Source of the DNA: Aotearoamyces nothofagi
Taxonomy: Eukaryota > Ascomycota > Leotiomycetes > Leotiales > Tympanidaceae
Direction of reading: 5' to 3'
DNA: 64,000 nt
Assembly (NCBI GenBank): GCA_015345905.1
Contig: JADDTR010000003.1
Coordinates: forward strand, 186,001-250,000
Shown here: positions 22,631-32,058 of the stretch, piece by piece
How positions within the stretch are numbered: the first letter of the stretch is position 1
Layout: every line of letters starts with the position of its first letter
Notes under the pieces: generated by a model
The model's database searches: none
What the model was told of the DNA's origin: nothing
The model's input: the letters and a program-made list of their open reading frames with translations, nothing else
Program-made: the position numbers and the translations under genes

Positions 22631-23161
22631 CTAAACCGCCTCCCCGCCAAAATCCGCCTCAATGGGCCTGTCCATGAATGATGCATGTCCTATAATAGTA
22701 ACACCTGAGGCACCAATGAGCCAAAGGATCGTTGAAAATGGTGAGGCAATGAAACCAAGAGGCACCGAAACAATCAGGAGAGCGGTATAGAGTTGAGATG
22801 ATGTGATGCGCATAGTGCCAAGTTCCAGATCCCTCCCGTCAAGCTTTCCGATTACCCACATGCCGCCTACGACAAGGATGATGACGAAGAGCAAAAGCCA
22901 GTTGGTGATTAAGCTGTAAATGCTGAGCATGACAAATACAGCGGCATAGTTGCTAGAAAAGTGGCCAAGGTTGTAATTGACCCGTGTTTGTACTTCAGCA
23001 AAGTTCGCTGGCTTTGACAAACGCTTGAGATCAAGGAACTCGGAGATCGGTCGAAGATTTGCGAATCTGGCCGCTATGGACTGGGACCTTACACCAGCGA
23101 AGCGGTCAGAGAGGTTCAACCTCGACGTGAAGACGTCCAGAGGGATCTGTATGCGGGCCAT
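22631..23161 (-). CDS. PRA1-family prenylated Rab acceptor (Yip3-like)
   Basis: Membrane protein of 176 residues that in the family binds prenylated Rab GTPases and helps recycle them between ER/Golgi membranes and GDI. The PRA1 layout is complete: an N-terminal amphipathic region, the block LRPISEFLDLKRLSKP, RVNYNLGHFSSNYAAV, then two hydrophobic hairpins (FVMLSIYSLITNWLLLFVIILVVGGMW and ALLIVSVPLGFI...TILWLIGASGVTII), the HASFMDRP motif and an acidic tail ending GGEAV. Length is typical. No intron. The upstream region is the repeat-rich island at 23162-24825. The following gene on the same strand begins 26 bases after its stop. Confidence 0.92.
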   Translation of the reverse strand: MARIQIPLDVFTSRLNLSDRFAGVRSQSIAARFANLRPISEFLDLKRLSKPANFAEVQTRVNYNLGHFSSNYAAVFVMLSIYSLITNWLLLFVIILVVGGMWVIGKLDGRDLELGTMRITSSQLYTALLIVSVPLGFIASPFSTILWLIGASGVTIIGHASFMDRPIEADFGGEAV

Positions 23162-23743
23162 TGCGTTTGAATGTTTTGAGACAAGGCAGGGTATTTAGAG
23201 TGTTCCTTCGGAACCTTCTGAGCTGGTTGTTATTGTCGAAAACCCCGATCGTGGCTTTCCGCACCTAGCACAATTAGGCGTAGAAGGGAGCTGTTATTGC
23301 TACTGATAGAGATAGAGCGTTGGGGACGGTTCTCGTGTGTTTTGTCGAGAGATCTGTCAAAGTCTGGCAGTTCGAAAGGGAAGTCAGCGTCGCGACCTCG
23401 TAAGCCCTGAAGGACCAAGAGCTAGCCTAGCCTCAGGAGTCTCGGGCTACTAACCTTGCATGTAAGGTAGCGACAACAATAGTCCGAAGTGGAGCTGTGC
23501 GAAAGGAGGTATAGGAGGAGAACTTCGTAGCAGACACGTATGCTTGGAAGATTACGATCCGGAATGCTGGCGTTGGATTGTATGTATCCGGATGAGAGAC
23601 GCTTCCCGAAAGCTGTTGGCAATACCCGATGTCGAAACTCTCCAGAACTCTCAGGGGGGGGAGGAAGAGATCCGCACGGACGCCGTTGTCGAGCTGGCGC
23701 CTTAGACGGTCTCTATTTGCGTCTCTGTGCCTTGCCAACCTCG

Positions 23744-23780
23744 GGACAGGCAGGACAGGCAGGACAGGCAGGACAGGCAC
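23744..23780. repeat. 9-bp tandem repeat AGGACAGGC
   Basis: About four copies of AGGACAGGC, related to the arrays at 2105 and 13581. Confidence 0.88.
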
Positions 23781-24244
23781 GAGCGGCCGTTAGGGAATCC
23801 AGTTGTTGCTGGAGATGCTACTCCATGGAGAAGACTTGAAGAAGAAGGAGGACAAAAGGAAGAGGGTCCGGGTTCGTGGGAGCTTGCAGCAGGCTTATGT
23901 ACTTGGAGTGGCGCGCGCGCATTCTGGCATTTCGAGGTGCGGAGGGAGACAAGCACTGTTGTTGTCATGCAGCCTACCAGTGCCGTCTGTGGCATACAGG
24001 ATACAGATACAGGAGACGGATACAGGATACAGATACAGGATCCAGGACCATTCCAAGGCGGACAGCAGCAGGCCGGAGCGCAGCAGCGCTGGGGCAGGCT
24101 GGAGCCAGCTGGAGCAGGCTGGGAGTGCAGTCCCACAGGCAGGCTGGAGGAGGTGCCTAAGCTAGGGTAGGGGACCTTTGGTGCTGCCGATGCGTTAGGC
24201 TTGGGCACACTATGCGTCCAGTCCAGTGCTGACTGTAAGGACTG

Positions 24245-24426
24245 GACAGTGTAGTGTAGTGCTGTACTGTACTGTACTGCCCTGTACTGTACTGCCCTGT
24301 ACTGTACTGCCCTGTACTGTACTGCCCTGTACTGTGAAGCCCTGTACTGCACTGTGAAGCCCTGTACTGCACTGTGAAGCCCTGAACCGCACTGTAAAGC
24401 CCTGTAAAGCCCTGTAAAGCCCTGCA
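24245..24426. repeat. CTGTACTG tandem-repeat block
   Basis: A 180-base block. It starts with GTACT units separated by GCCCT, passes through three ACTGTGAAGCCCTG units, and ends in GTAAAGCCCT 10-mers. Each variant forms its own sub-array. A shorter GGATACA/GATACAGG array lies at about 23995-24050. Confidence 0.88.
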
Positions 24427-24825
24427 CTGCCCTGTACCGGAGCCTAGAGCAGTCGGTGCCTGCTCTGCGACCGCGCCGTCCAGCGCTGTGCTGAGGTGGA
24501 TTCGGAGGCCGCTCATTGGAAACAGCGCATCCATCCACGGCGACGCGGCCGACCGGCCAACCACCACAGCCTGCCAGCCCCGCTACCGGCGACCAAGGCC
24601 CTGCCCGACATCCGCCGCAGCACTAAATGGCACCTACTACAGCAAGGGATAGGCACCCTCGGTAGGGTGCATTTGCCGTGTTTGGGATCGACGCGCAGCA
24701 GTTTGCGCGATCGTTCAAAATCTATTCATTGCCAGCGTCTTACCAGAGGCCACTTCAGCGGTGTAGTTGTTGCCACTCCTGCTGACTCCTGTCGACCCCG
24801 CCCAGCGACACCGACCAACGGGACA

Positions 24826-26155
24826 ATGAGGCTGTCTCTCTTCGCCGTCGCCCTTCTGGCCTGCTTCCTGACCGTGGTCGCCGCGTGGAGCAAAGAGGGT
24901 GCGTTTCGATCCCACACCTTTGATGCCCTCCAAACCTCCCGAATACTAACGCCTGGGTGCTAGACCATGAAATCTTTCGTCTGCGTGACGAGGTCGAGGC
25001 TTCCGAGGGCCCGGATGTTACTTTCTACGACTTCCTAGGCATCAAGCCCAATGCCAACCAAGAAGACATTGGCAAGGCCTACAAGAAAAGGTCGCGGAGT
25101 CTTCACCCCGACAAAGTAAAGCAGCAGTTCATTGCCGACAAATCCACCGGCAAGGGCAAAGCGAAGTCGAAGAAGCCAGGTGTCCACGTCTCCAAGGGTC
25201 CGACTCAAGCGGAAATCAAGGCTGCTGCCAAGGCTGCCAGTGATCGGTTTGCACGTTTGGGTCTGGTAACTGCCATCTTGCGCGGTGCCGACAGAGAGCG
25301 ATATGACCATTTTCTGAGGAATGGCTTCCCGAAGTGGAAGGGTACTGGGTACTACTATGCGCGATTCAGACCCGGTCTTGGTACCGTGCTCACTGGATTG
25401 TTCATCTTTGTCGGTGGAGGTGGTCACTACATTGCTCTGTACATGAGCTGGAAGAGGCAGCAGGAATTCGTGGGAAGATACATCAAGTTTGCCAGACGTG
25501 CGGCTTGGGGCGAAAACCTGGCTATACCTGGTCTCGAGAACACGGGCACATCTACTCCTCCAGCTGCCAATACGGACAGCGATGCGGAACCACATCAGCA
25601 ACCGCTGAACAGGAGACAAAGACGCATGCAAGAGAAGGATGCAAAGAAGGAGAAGCCAGAGAAAAAACCGAAAGGTTCAAAGACTGCTAAGATTTCCCCA
25701 GCTTCTACCCCTACCGGTGTTACAGGCCCTAAGAAGCGGGTTGTCGCTGAAAATGGGAAGGTACTCGTAGTCGACTCGGTTGGCAATGTATACTTGGAGC
25801 AAAAGGATGAGGAGGGCGAGACCCATGAATTTTTGCTTGATGTATGTAACAATGATTACACGTTGTGGAGACTTCTGCTAACAGAATATAGCTGAACGAA
25901 CTCCCTGTGCCAACAATTAAGGACACTGCTCTATACCGGATGCCCATTTGGGCGTTTGGCAAGATTGCTGGCCGATTTATCAAGAAGGATGAGAAAGAAG
26001 AGTCTGACATTGAAGATGAAGAAGGGGAAGTTGACGATGTCCAGGTTCAGGAAGAAGCAGAGGACTTTGAGGTTCTAGAGAAAGTCAAAACATCGGCGCC
26101 CAATGGTAACGGAAAGGCTGTCAAGCGTAACAAGAAGAGTGGTCGTGGTCGGTAG
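24826..26155 (+). CDS. ER membrane J-domain protein (ERdj1/DNAJC1-like)
   Basis: Predicted luminal Hsp70 (BiP/Kar2) co-chaperone of the ER membrane, 404 residues. Exons 24826-24898, 24964-25841 and 25892-26155 close in frame. A signal peptide (RLSLFAVALLACFLTVVAAW) is followed by DVTFYDFLGIKPNANQEDIGKAYKKRSRSLHPDK with the HPD triad, an Ala/Lys insertion inside the J domain, and FARLGLVTAILRGADRERYDHFLRNGFPKWKGTGYYY. A transmembrane span (VLTGLFIFVGGGGHYIALYM) then leads to a lysine-rich cytosolic segment. After a basic linker come a conserved ELPVPTIKDTALYRMPIW block and an acidic then basic tail (KRNKKSGRGR). The family usually has this signal-J-TM-cytosolic order. The yeast counterpart is uncertain, so no symbol is given. 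Confidence 0.9.
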
Positions 26156-27220
26156 TCCCATCTGACGAGCCCTCGTCACTAGCTGTGCTCTGTATTTTTT
26201 GTACTTATACAATATGGCAAAAAGAGCATTAACGGGCAAAAGAACAAAAGCAGAAATCGGGATTGTTTTTGGATGTAATAAGACCTAGATTCTGTTTTGT
26301 TGATACCTCAATTGGCGCTTGTTATTCTGCTTCGCATTTGCGGTGAAAATGATGTATTGGAACTGAGACGGCTTGCTTGACATTCTAGAACACTTAAAAT
26401 AAAATGTCAATAATTAGGAGATAACAATTCCTTTTAGTTGTGGATGGAACGAAATAGCTCACATCAGTCTAAATAGTATAACTTTGCGTTTAATCATAGA
26501 ACTTCTAGCCTATTCTTATTCTTAAAGGTTCCCAAAATTGCCTGTTCAGGCCTCCTGGTCCCTGTATGGTAAGGAGGAGTGGGCAAATTGTAATTAGAGC
26601 ACTATAGGTAGAGTTTTCACATGAATTATCACGTGGGCTTCTCACAAGAAGTGAACAGAAAGTAAAAAGATTTTCATTGATGCTATGGTATAAGAAAATT
26701 TGTCACAATCAAAATATCTGCTTACTGTGCACATGTCAGTGTTAGTAGTGTAGGGGAAGGAGGTCCGCCAGAGGAGTAAACAGCCCTGGGAAAGCCGGTG
26801 GATCCATCCAGATGGGAACCGCATTTTGCCGTCCGAGCAAGGGCCAGCCTGCACAGAAGTAGTCCACCCAGTGGTGCTTTGTGGTGAGTAGTGAGAGCTT
26901 GACAAGCTTGTTGTAGGATGATGGGGTGGGGAAATAGAGCCTTCCGACTGAACACTTCAGGGTTAGGACATACATACCTCGCACGACTTCTCTAATAAGC
27001 AAGAGCATGCAGACCACTATGATCCATCAGCAACCTGTTGAAGTAGAGATTGAAGAAAGTAGATGCCTATGACCGAAAACTCCTGACAAATCAACTCTAA
27101 AGAAATGCTCCCAACAGTCCCAAGAGCGACTCTGCCAACAGAAGGTCACAAAAAAAAACAATGACACGCATGGCCACACTAAATCTATAGAAGAGCTAGT
27201 TACATGGATTGCCGAGATAT
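26156..27220. other. convergent intergenic region, no gene seen
   Basis: AT-rich 3' flanks of two convergent genes. Short frames on the minus strand show no family features. Confidence 0.6.
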
Positions 27221-28108
27221 CTAGAGCATCTCCTCGTCTTGGCCATATCCTCCAACACAAACTCCTGAACCATACTGACGACTGTGAGCAAAGGTTCCGT
27301 ACTGGTTCTCCATCGCTTGCTGCTGCTGTTCGGGCGTTCGCTCCCAGCTCTCGGTATTCTTGTAAACGGGATTGGTAGAGTTGCTGTATGTTGGACCGCC
27401 GACAGCTGTACCGAAGTGGGAGTAGCTATCTTTTGAGGTTTGTTGGGCCGACAATTCGTACTCCCGCTGTGCTAACGCCTCATATCCCGACAGCATATAG
27501 GGTTCTGACTGACCGACATTGGTAGGACCAGACCATCTTCCGTCGCCGCCTTGAATAGGGGTAATAGGAGCATTGCTCTGTTCGCTATCACTCATCACGT
27601 CCTCTGATCCATTGAGGTGTTGCTGCTGGTCTTGGTTTGTATGGCTCCTCGAAGCATGCTCCTCCAGAATTTTCCTCTCGTAGCGAATCTTTGCCATTTG
27701 CTCCTCTTGATTGAAGCTTGTTGCTGGCCACGTACCCGATTCTTGGGCAAGTGCATGGCCACCATAGTTCGGTGGTGAGATACGCCACAGTTCAACGAGT
27801 CTCATCTGCTGACCGGAATCAGCTGTTTTGAAAAGTTCAATCTGTGATGGGAACAAGGTAGTGATATCCACGCCATGCCTAGCCAGTATGATTTCGGTTG
27901 CTTGCTGATCTGTGACAGTAGGCCTGGATGCCTTCTGTGGAACGATATGTGCGGAGTGGTGGTAGTGTTGCGTAATGGAATATGCTATAGCATCCTCAGG
28001 CTGGGTGGTCTGGTAGATCTGGTTCTGGGGAGCTTGGTCTACGTAAGACGGGTTATGAAGAGAGAGGTTGCGGGAGAATAGCGTTGCGAGGTCATCCTGC
28101 ATCTGCAT
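27221..28108 (-). CDS. Gln/Tyr-rich fungal protein with one conserved block, unknown function
   Basis: About 295 residues from the ATG of MQMQDDLATLF. The frame extends 11 codons further upstream but without an ATG. A possible 5' intron (GTAAGC...CACAGTAG) lies at about 28141-28180, so the 5' end is uncertain. Residues about 60-115 look structured and conserved: VTDQQATEIILARHGVDITTLFPSQIELFKTAD followed by QMRLVELWRISPP. Downstream is Gln/Ser/Tyr/Asn-rich disorder with a short charged helix (EEQMAKIRYERKILEEHA). It ends in a Gly-rich CVGGYGQDEEML. No signal peptide or enzyme motif. I do not recognise the family. Confidence 0.65.
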   Translation of the reverse strand: MQMQDDLATLFSRNLSLHNPSYVDQAPQNQIYQTTQPEDAIAYSITQHYHHSAHIVPQKASRPTVTDQQATEIILARHGVDITTLFPSQIELFKTADSGQQMRLVELWRISPPNYGGHALAQESGTWPATSFNQEEQMAKIRYERKILEEHASRSHTNQDQQQHLNGSEDVMSDSEQSNAPITPIQGGDGRWSGPTNVGQSEPYMLSGYEALAQREYELSAQQTSKDSYSHFGTAVGGPTYSNSTNPVYKNTESWERTPEQQQQAMENQYGTFAHSRQYGSGVCVGGYGQDEEML

Positions 28109-29584
28109 GTTGGGCAGGTTACGAGTAGCCTTGTTGAGCACGGTTAGCTACTGTGTAGCACACAGGTCTGCAGCTTACCTTGCTGCGATAAGTTCTCAAG
28201 AAAATGGACCTCCAAGTACAGCCAGGTGATAATGGCAGCGGCCGACTGTAGAAAATAGGAGGGAGAGCTGATCGATCGTGTCTGAGAGCAGCGAGTAGCT
28301 AAAGTCAGAGGTACCAACGTGAAGAAAGGCAGAAGAAGCAGAGCAGACTTTGGCACAGATGCGGAGATCTTTCTTTGTATTCACTAAGCTATGTATTTAC
28401 TTGTGTGTTATTGTGTGAGTAACGAAACAGGGAATTTAGGACCGGATGAGGCGGTGAGTGCGTTTACGGGACGAAAGAAGCTACGTCGCAGAAGACAACG
28501 GTAAAGCAGATATCGAGACTCGACAATGATTAACAAAGGGCGTAAATTAGTTGAATAGCTGGGTTTGTTGCTGGCGGTAATGCGGAAAGAATGAAAGAAG
28601 AAAGAAAGAAAGAAAGGAAGGAGGGAGGGCATCGAGGGAGTGGAAATTATATCTTTGTACCCCACCACGTGCCCGCCCCTCCCTTGTCAACGAAGCGACT
28701 TCGAAACAAGGGTTACTTACTGTGGGTAGCGCGTGGGTAATGCAGCCCCCTATCAACGTTACCGTACAGTATAAAGTGCCGAACAAGACAACTCGTAAGT
28801 CTCTATGCTGTACTTACTGTACTGCACTGCACTGCACTATACGAGCCACGGTCACAGAGTAATAATCCAGATATACAGCAGCACAGCAGCACAGCAGTAC
28901 ATGGAAATGGAAATGGAAATGGAAATGGATAAAATGACGGATCCAGTCCCACCCATTTCCCACACGTCATGTCTCATTTGCTTATAAGTTTACCTAGCGC
29001 TTGGCTACGAGTACACCATCGCACTTGCTTTTCCAATGAATCTGCGACACGACGAGCATCTGGCCCGTTTGAGAAAGTCATACAGCAGTCAAAGTCCACC
29101 GTTGCATTCTGAGCACCAATACAGCTAGCTAGCTATCTTGGGCAGCCATCACCTCCGTTAGCACTTGGCAAGTGAACAGGCACGTTGCAAATATCTCACC
29201 CAAGTAGGACAGCATAAACAGACACATTACATTAATTATGGCTATAATTTCATGATTGTGCAATAAATGCTATACCTACCTGTAATTTGTTATAACATCT
29301 GACGTAGAGCAATTGCTGCGAAAGTGAATGGAATGTCTCGCTCTTATCCGCGTATCCTTAATCCTTATCAGCCACACCTGCATGCACTTGAGGCTGTGGA
29401 GGCTTGACGGCGACATGTTGGTCCTTTTCGGTACGGCTGCCTCAGGCTACAATAATAAGCTCATCCGCGTAGACACGGTGCCTGGAGCTGTCTACGAAGT
29501 ATAGCCAAGCTGCCATAAACCGCTACGCTCAGCTTCAACTTCAACAACGGGGCCTGAAGCTTTTCCACAGTACGAATCTTCATC
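28109..29584. other. divergent intergenic region, no gene seen
   Basis: Holds the promoters of the minus-strand Gln-rich gene and the plus-strand proteasome gene. It contains a GAAA-rich tract at about 28590-28625, TGTACTG/CACTG words near 28805-28840 and the hexamer repeat listed separately. No credible coding frame. Confidence 0.55.
28901..28929. repeat. ATGGAA hexamer repeat
   Basis: About five tandem ATGGAA units, just after a CAGCACAG repeat. It would read as Met-Glu repeats but lies in no credible gene. Confidence 0.88.
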
Positions 29585-30623
29585 ATGGTAAGCTCTAGAC
29601 AGTCCCATCTCGTCTCTGAAGCCATGATAGCCACCCTGCATACCGTCAGTAACTGACCTTGTCTTGCTGTAGACGTCAATAGGTACCGGTTACGATCTTC
29701 AGAACTCTGTTTTCTCTCCAGATGGCAGGAATTTCCAAGTCGAATATGCGATGAAGGCAGTTGAGAATGGAGGTACCTCAGTGGGCATACGGTGTAAAGA
29801 TGGCGTCGTCCTCGCTGTTGAGAAGCTAGTCACCAGCAAACTGCTGAAACCAAACGCCAACAAGCGCATTGCTACTATCGACAGACATATTGGCGCAGTA
29901 TGTATATCCCAGAATGATGCGATGGAACTGTATTTCTAATAGTGTATCCTTCAGGTATCATCAGGGCTTGTACCTGACGGCCGACATTTCACCTCCCGAG
30001 CACGCGACGAGGCAGCATCGTGGCGTCAAGTCTACAAGACACCAATCACTACTGCAGATCTCGCTAGCAGAATGGGTGGCTATCTGCAAGCTTATACACT
30101 ATATTCATCTGTACGACCTTTCGGTATCACCGCTATTGTAGCAGGCTGGGATTCAGAGGTCGAGCTGAATATTGATGGTCAGGTTGGTAGCGGACCCCAA
30201 GCTGGTGCGGGAGGCAAGTCGAAAGATAAGACATATGGTGGCCCAGGTCTTTTCATGATCGAGCCGAGTGGACAGTACTGGGGCTACTATGGTGCTGCAA
30301 CTGGTAAGGGTAGACAAAGTGCGAAGGCAGAGCTAGAGAAGTTGGACTTGGCAGCTGGAACTCTAAGTTTGAAGGAAGGGGTCATGGAAGCTGCGCGGAT
30401 TATCTACGTTGCACATGATGAGAACAAAGATAAGGATTTCGAGCTGGAGATGACATGGATCAGTGATTTCGACGGACCGACAAAGGGACGGCACGAAGAA
30501 GTACCCAAGGAACTTCTCGAGGAGGCCGAGAAAGCAGCCAAGATTGCATTAGAGGGTGAAGATGACGAGGATGAAAAGAAGGACGACGATAAGCCGGCGG
30601 AGGATGATAAGATGGAGGAATAA
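29585..30623 (+). CDS. PRE10: 20S proteasome subunit alpha-7 (Pre10/PSMA3)
   Basis: Outer-ring alpha subunit of the 20S proteasome, 298 residues. Exon 1 is the start codon alone (29585-29587), followed by a GT-AG intron and exons 29673-29897 and 29955-30623. The spliced N-terminus [30 protein letters not shown] is diagnostic: the alpha signature gives YD...FSPDGR...QVEYA, and the subunit-specific features are [24 protein letters not shown] and [56 protein letters not shown] and KDFELEM complete the fold. The extra segment [19 protein letters not shown] is a loop insertion relative to yeast. The acidic Asp/Glu/Lys tail is typical of this subunit. Without the one-codon exon no ATG precedes TSIGTGYD, so the model rests on that splice. 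Confidence 0.96.
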
Positions 30624-31212
30624 GAGAACGTACGGCGAGATGCCTTGTATCAATATCTGCTTTGACGCTTCGTCGTGAAGAAAATAGAAATGTGCCATGC
30701 CATGCCCTGCTATGCTCTTCGCTTTACTTCGCATGTTGCCTATTGACAAGGTGAAGATTAACATCCCTTTGTAGACCTTCCGTAGTGTTTACTGTTTACT
30801 GTCAAGAGAGTCATTGTTTACCATTCATGTCACATCATATTATTAAGAGAGTTATGGATTGGGTAGGTAAATTAGGGAATCTATATAAACAACAGCTTAT
30901 GATTCGCCGGATCTTATCTCCAAAATGGATAGAATACCCTAAACAAACAGCGAATGCTGTTGTACATGAGAGAAAAGCCAACTAGATGCATTAGCTAGGC
31001 AATTGCCAAGATCCATCGCGGTATCGACGCTTGTGTATAGAAAAATCAAGATTTGAGACGAGGAATCAAAAGGAAGCTGACCACGACGAAAGGAACTATG
31101 TAGAAGGAAATTAAGCAGTTAGCTTTGAGTGTAATGGCTATTGAAGACCTAGAGAGGAAGTTTGTTAAAATACGAATCTCTCTCCATATGTGTACAGAGG
31201 ACGGTAACATAC
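30624..31212. other. convergent intergenic region, no gene seen
   Basis: 3' flanks of the proteasome and pheromone genes. AT-rich, no coding signal. A short ATGCC cluster occurs near 30690-30710. Confidence 0.6.
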
Positions 31213-32058
31213 TTATAGGCTCGCAAGAGCTTCGGCAGCAGCGCCAGCAAGAGCATTTGCATCGCGCTTGGCCTTGGAGCAAGGTTCGCCGACACGGTGG
31301 CAAAAAGCCTCAGCCTCAGCCGTTGGATCGCGCTTGGCCTTGGAGCAAGGTTCGCCCACTCGGTGGCAGAAGGCCTCAGCGTCGCGCTTGGCCTTAGAGC
31401 AGGGCTCACCAACACGGTGACAGAATGGCTGAGGGGCAGGTATGGGCGCAGAGAAGGCTTCAGCGACAGCCTCAGCTGCACGCTTGACCTTCGAGCACGG
31501 CTCACCGACACGATGGCAGAAGGCCTCAGCGTCACGCTTGAGCTTGGAACATGGCTCTCCTACACGATGGCAGAATGCCTCGGCGTCTGAGAAACTGGTG
31601 TCAGCTTGCGTCTCATTAGATACATGTGATGGGATAGATATAGACTTACCAGCGTCGGCAGCCGCTTCAGGCTCGGGGAAAGCAGAGCGCAAGCTAAGAG
31701 CTTCATAGTAGGCTACTGGGTTTGGCTGGGCCTCAGCAACGGCAGCTGCCAAAGCATCTGCGGCACGCTTTGCTTTGGAACAGGGCTCACCGACTCGGTG
31801 ACAGAAAGCCTCCGCGTTGGCATTAGCATTAGCGTTGGCCTTTGGCTCAGCAAAAGCCTCAGCGACGGCCTCTGCTGCACGCTTGATCTTCGAACAAGGT
31901 TCGCCGACACGGTGGCAGAAAGCTTCGGCTTCGGCAGTACGCCTGACTTTGGAACAAGGCTCACCAACGCGATGGCAGAAAGGGTCCGCATCAGGGACGG
32001 CAGCGGCTTTAACGGTGACTGCTAGAATAATGACACAAAGTGCAGAGGTAAGCTTCAT
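31213..32058 (-). CDS. alpha-type mating pheromone precursor, eight copies of FCHRVGEPCSK
   Basis: Secreted peptide-pheromone precursor, 260 residues after splicing exons 32058-31650 and 31586-31213. A signal peptide (MKLTSALCVIILAVTVKA) precedes eight identical cores FCHRVGEPCSK, each followed by one variable aliphatic residue and a Kex2 site (KR seven times, RR once). The spacers are almost wholly X-Ala/X-Pro dipeptides, the substrate of Ste13-type dipeptidyl aminopeptidase, always in register with the following Phe. This is the yeast/filamentous MF-alpha architecture. The core has the two-Cys, central-Gly plan of Pezizomycotina alpha-pheromones, but with Phe for the usual first Trp and Glu where Gln is common. 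Copies differ at many synonymous sites but not in peptide. The 63-nt intron is in frame and stop-free, so unspliced reading also stays open (281 residues) but loses dipeptide register. Class certain, name of orthologue not assigned. Confidence 0.95.
   Translation of the reverse strand: MKLTSALCVIILAVTVKAAAVPDADPFCHRVGEPCSKVRRTAEAEAFCHRVGEPCSKIKRAAEAVAEAFAEPKANANANANAEAFCHRVGEPCSKAKRAADALAAAVAEAQPNPVAYYEALSLRSAFPEPEAAADAGKSISIPSHVSNETQADTSFSDAEAFCHRVGEPCSKLKRDAEAFCHRVGEPCSKVKRAAEAVAEAFSAPIPAPQPFCHRVGEPCSKAKRDAEAFCHRVGEPCSKAKRDPTAEAEAFCHRVGEPCSKAKRDANALAGAAAEALASL

Larger units (their letters stand above)
23162..24825. other. gene-free GC-rich island 3 between divergent genes
   Basis: Separates PRA1 (minus) from an ER J-protein gene (plus). 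23400-23700 is ordinary sequence. 23740-24430 is a dense run of short tandem repeats. 24500-24825 is the presumed promoter of the J-protein gene. Long minus-strand frames here encode only repeated GLYRALQC/TVQYRAS-type peptides and are not genes. Confidence 0.6.

Noticed and set aside
23702-24538. A 278-codon minus-strand frame
   Set aside because: Most of it is the translated CTGTACTG block. Sequence reads QYRAVQYRAVQYR; not a credible protein.
31240-32010. Eight similar units of about 40-110 bases that look at first like a spaced repeat array of CRISPR type
   Set aside because: This is a fungal nuclear gene. The units encode identical pheromone cores and vary at synonymous sites, and the spacers are coding and dipeptide-structured.
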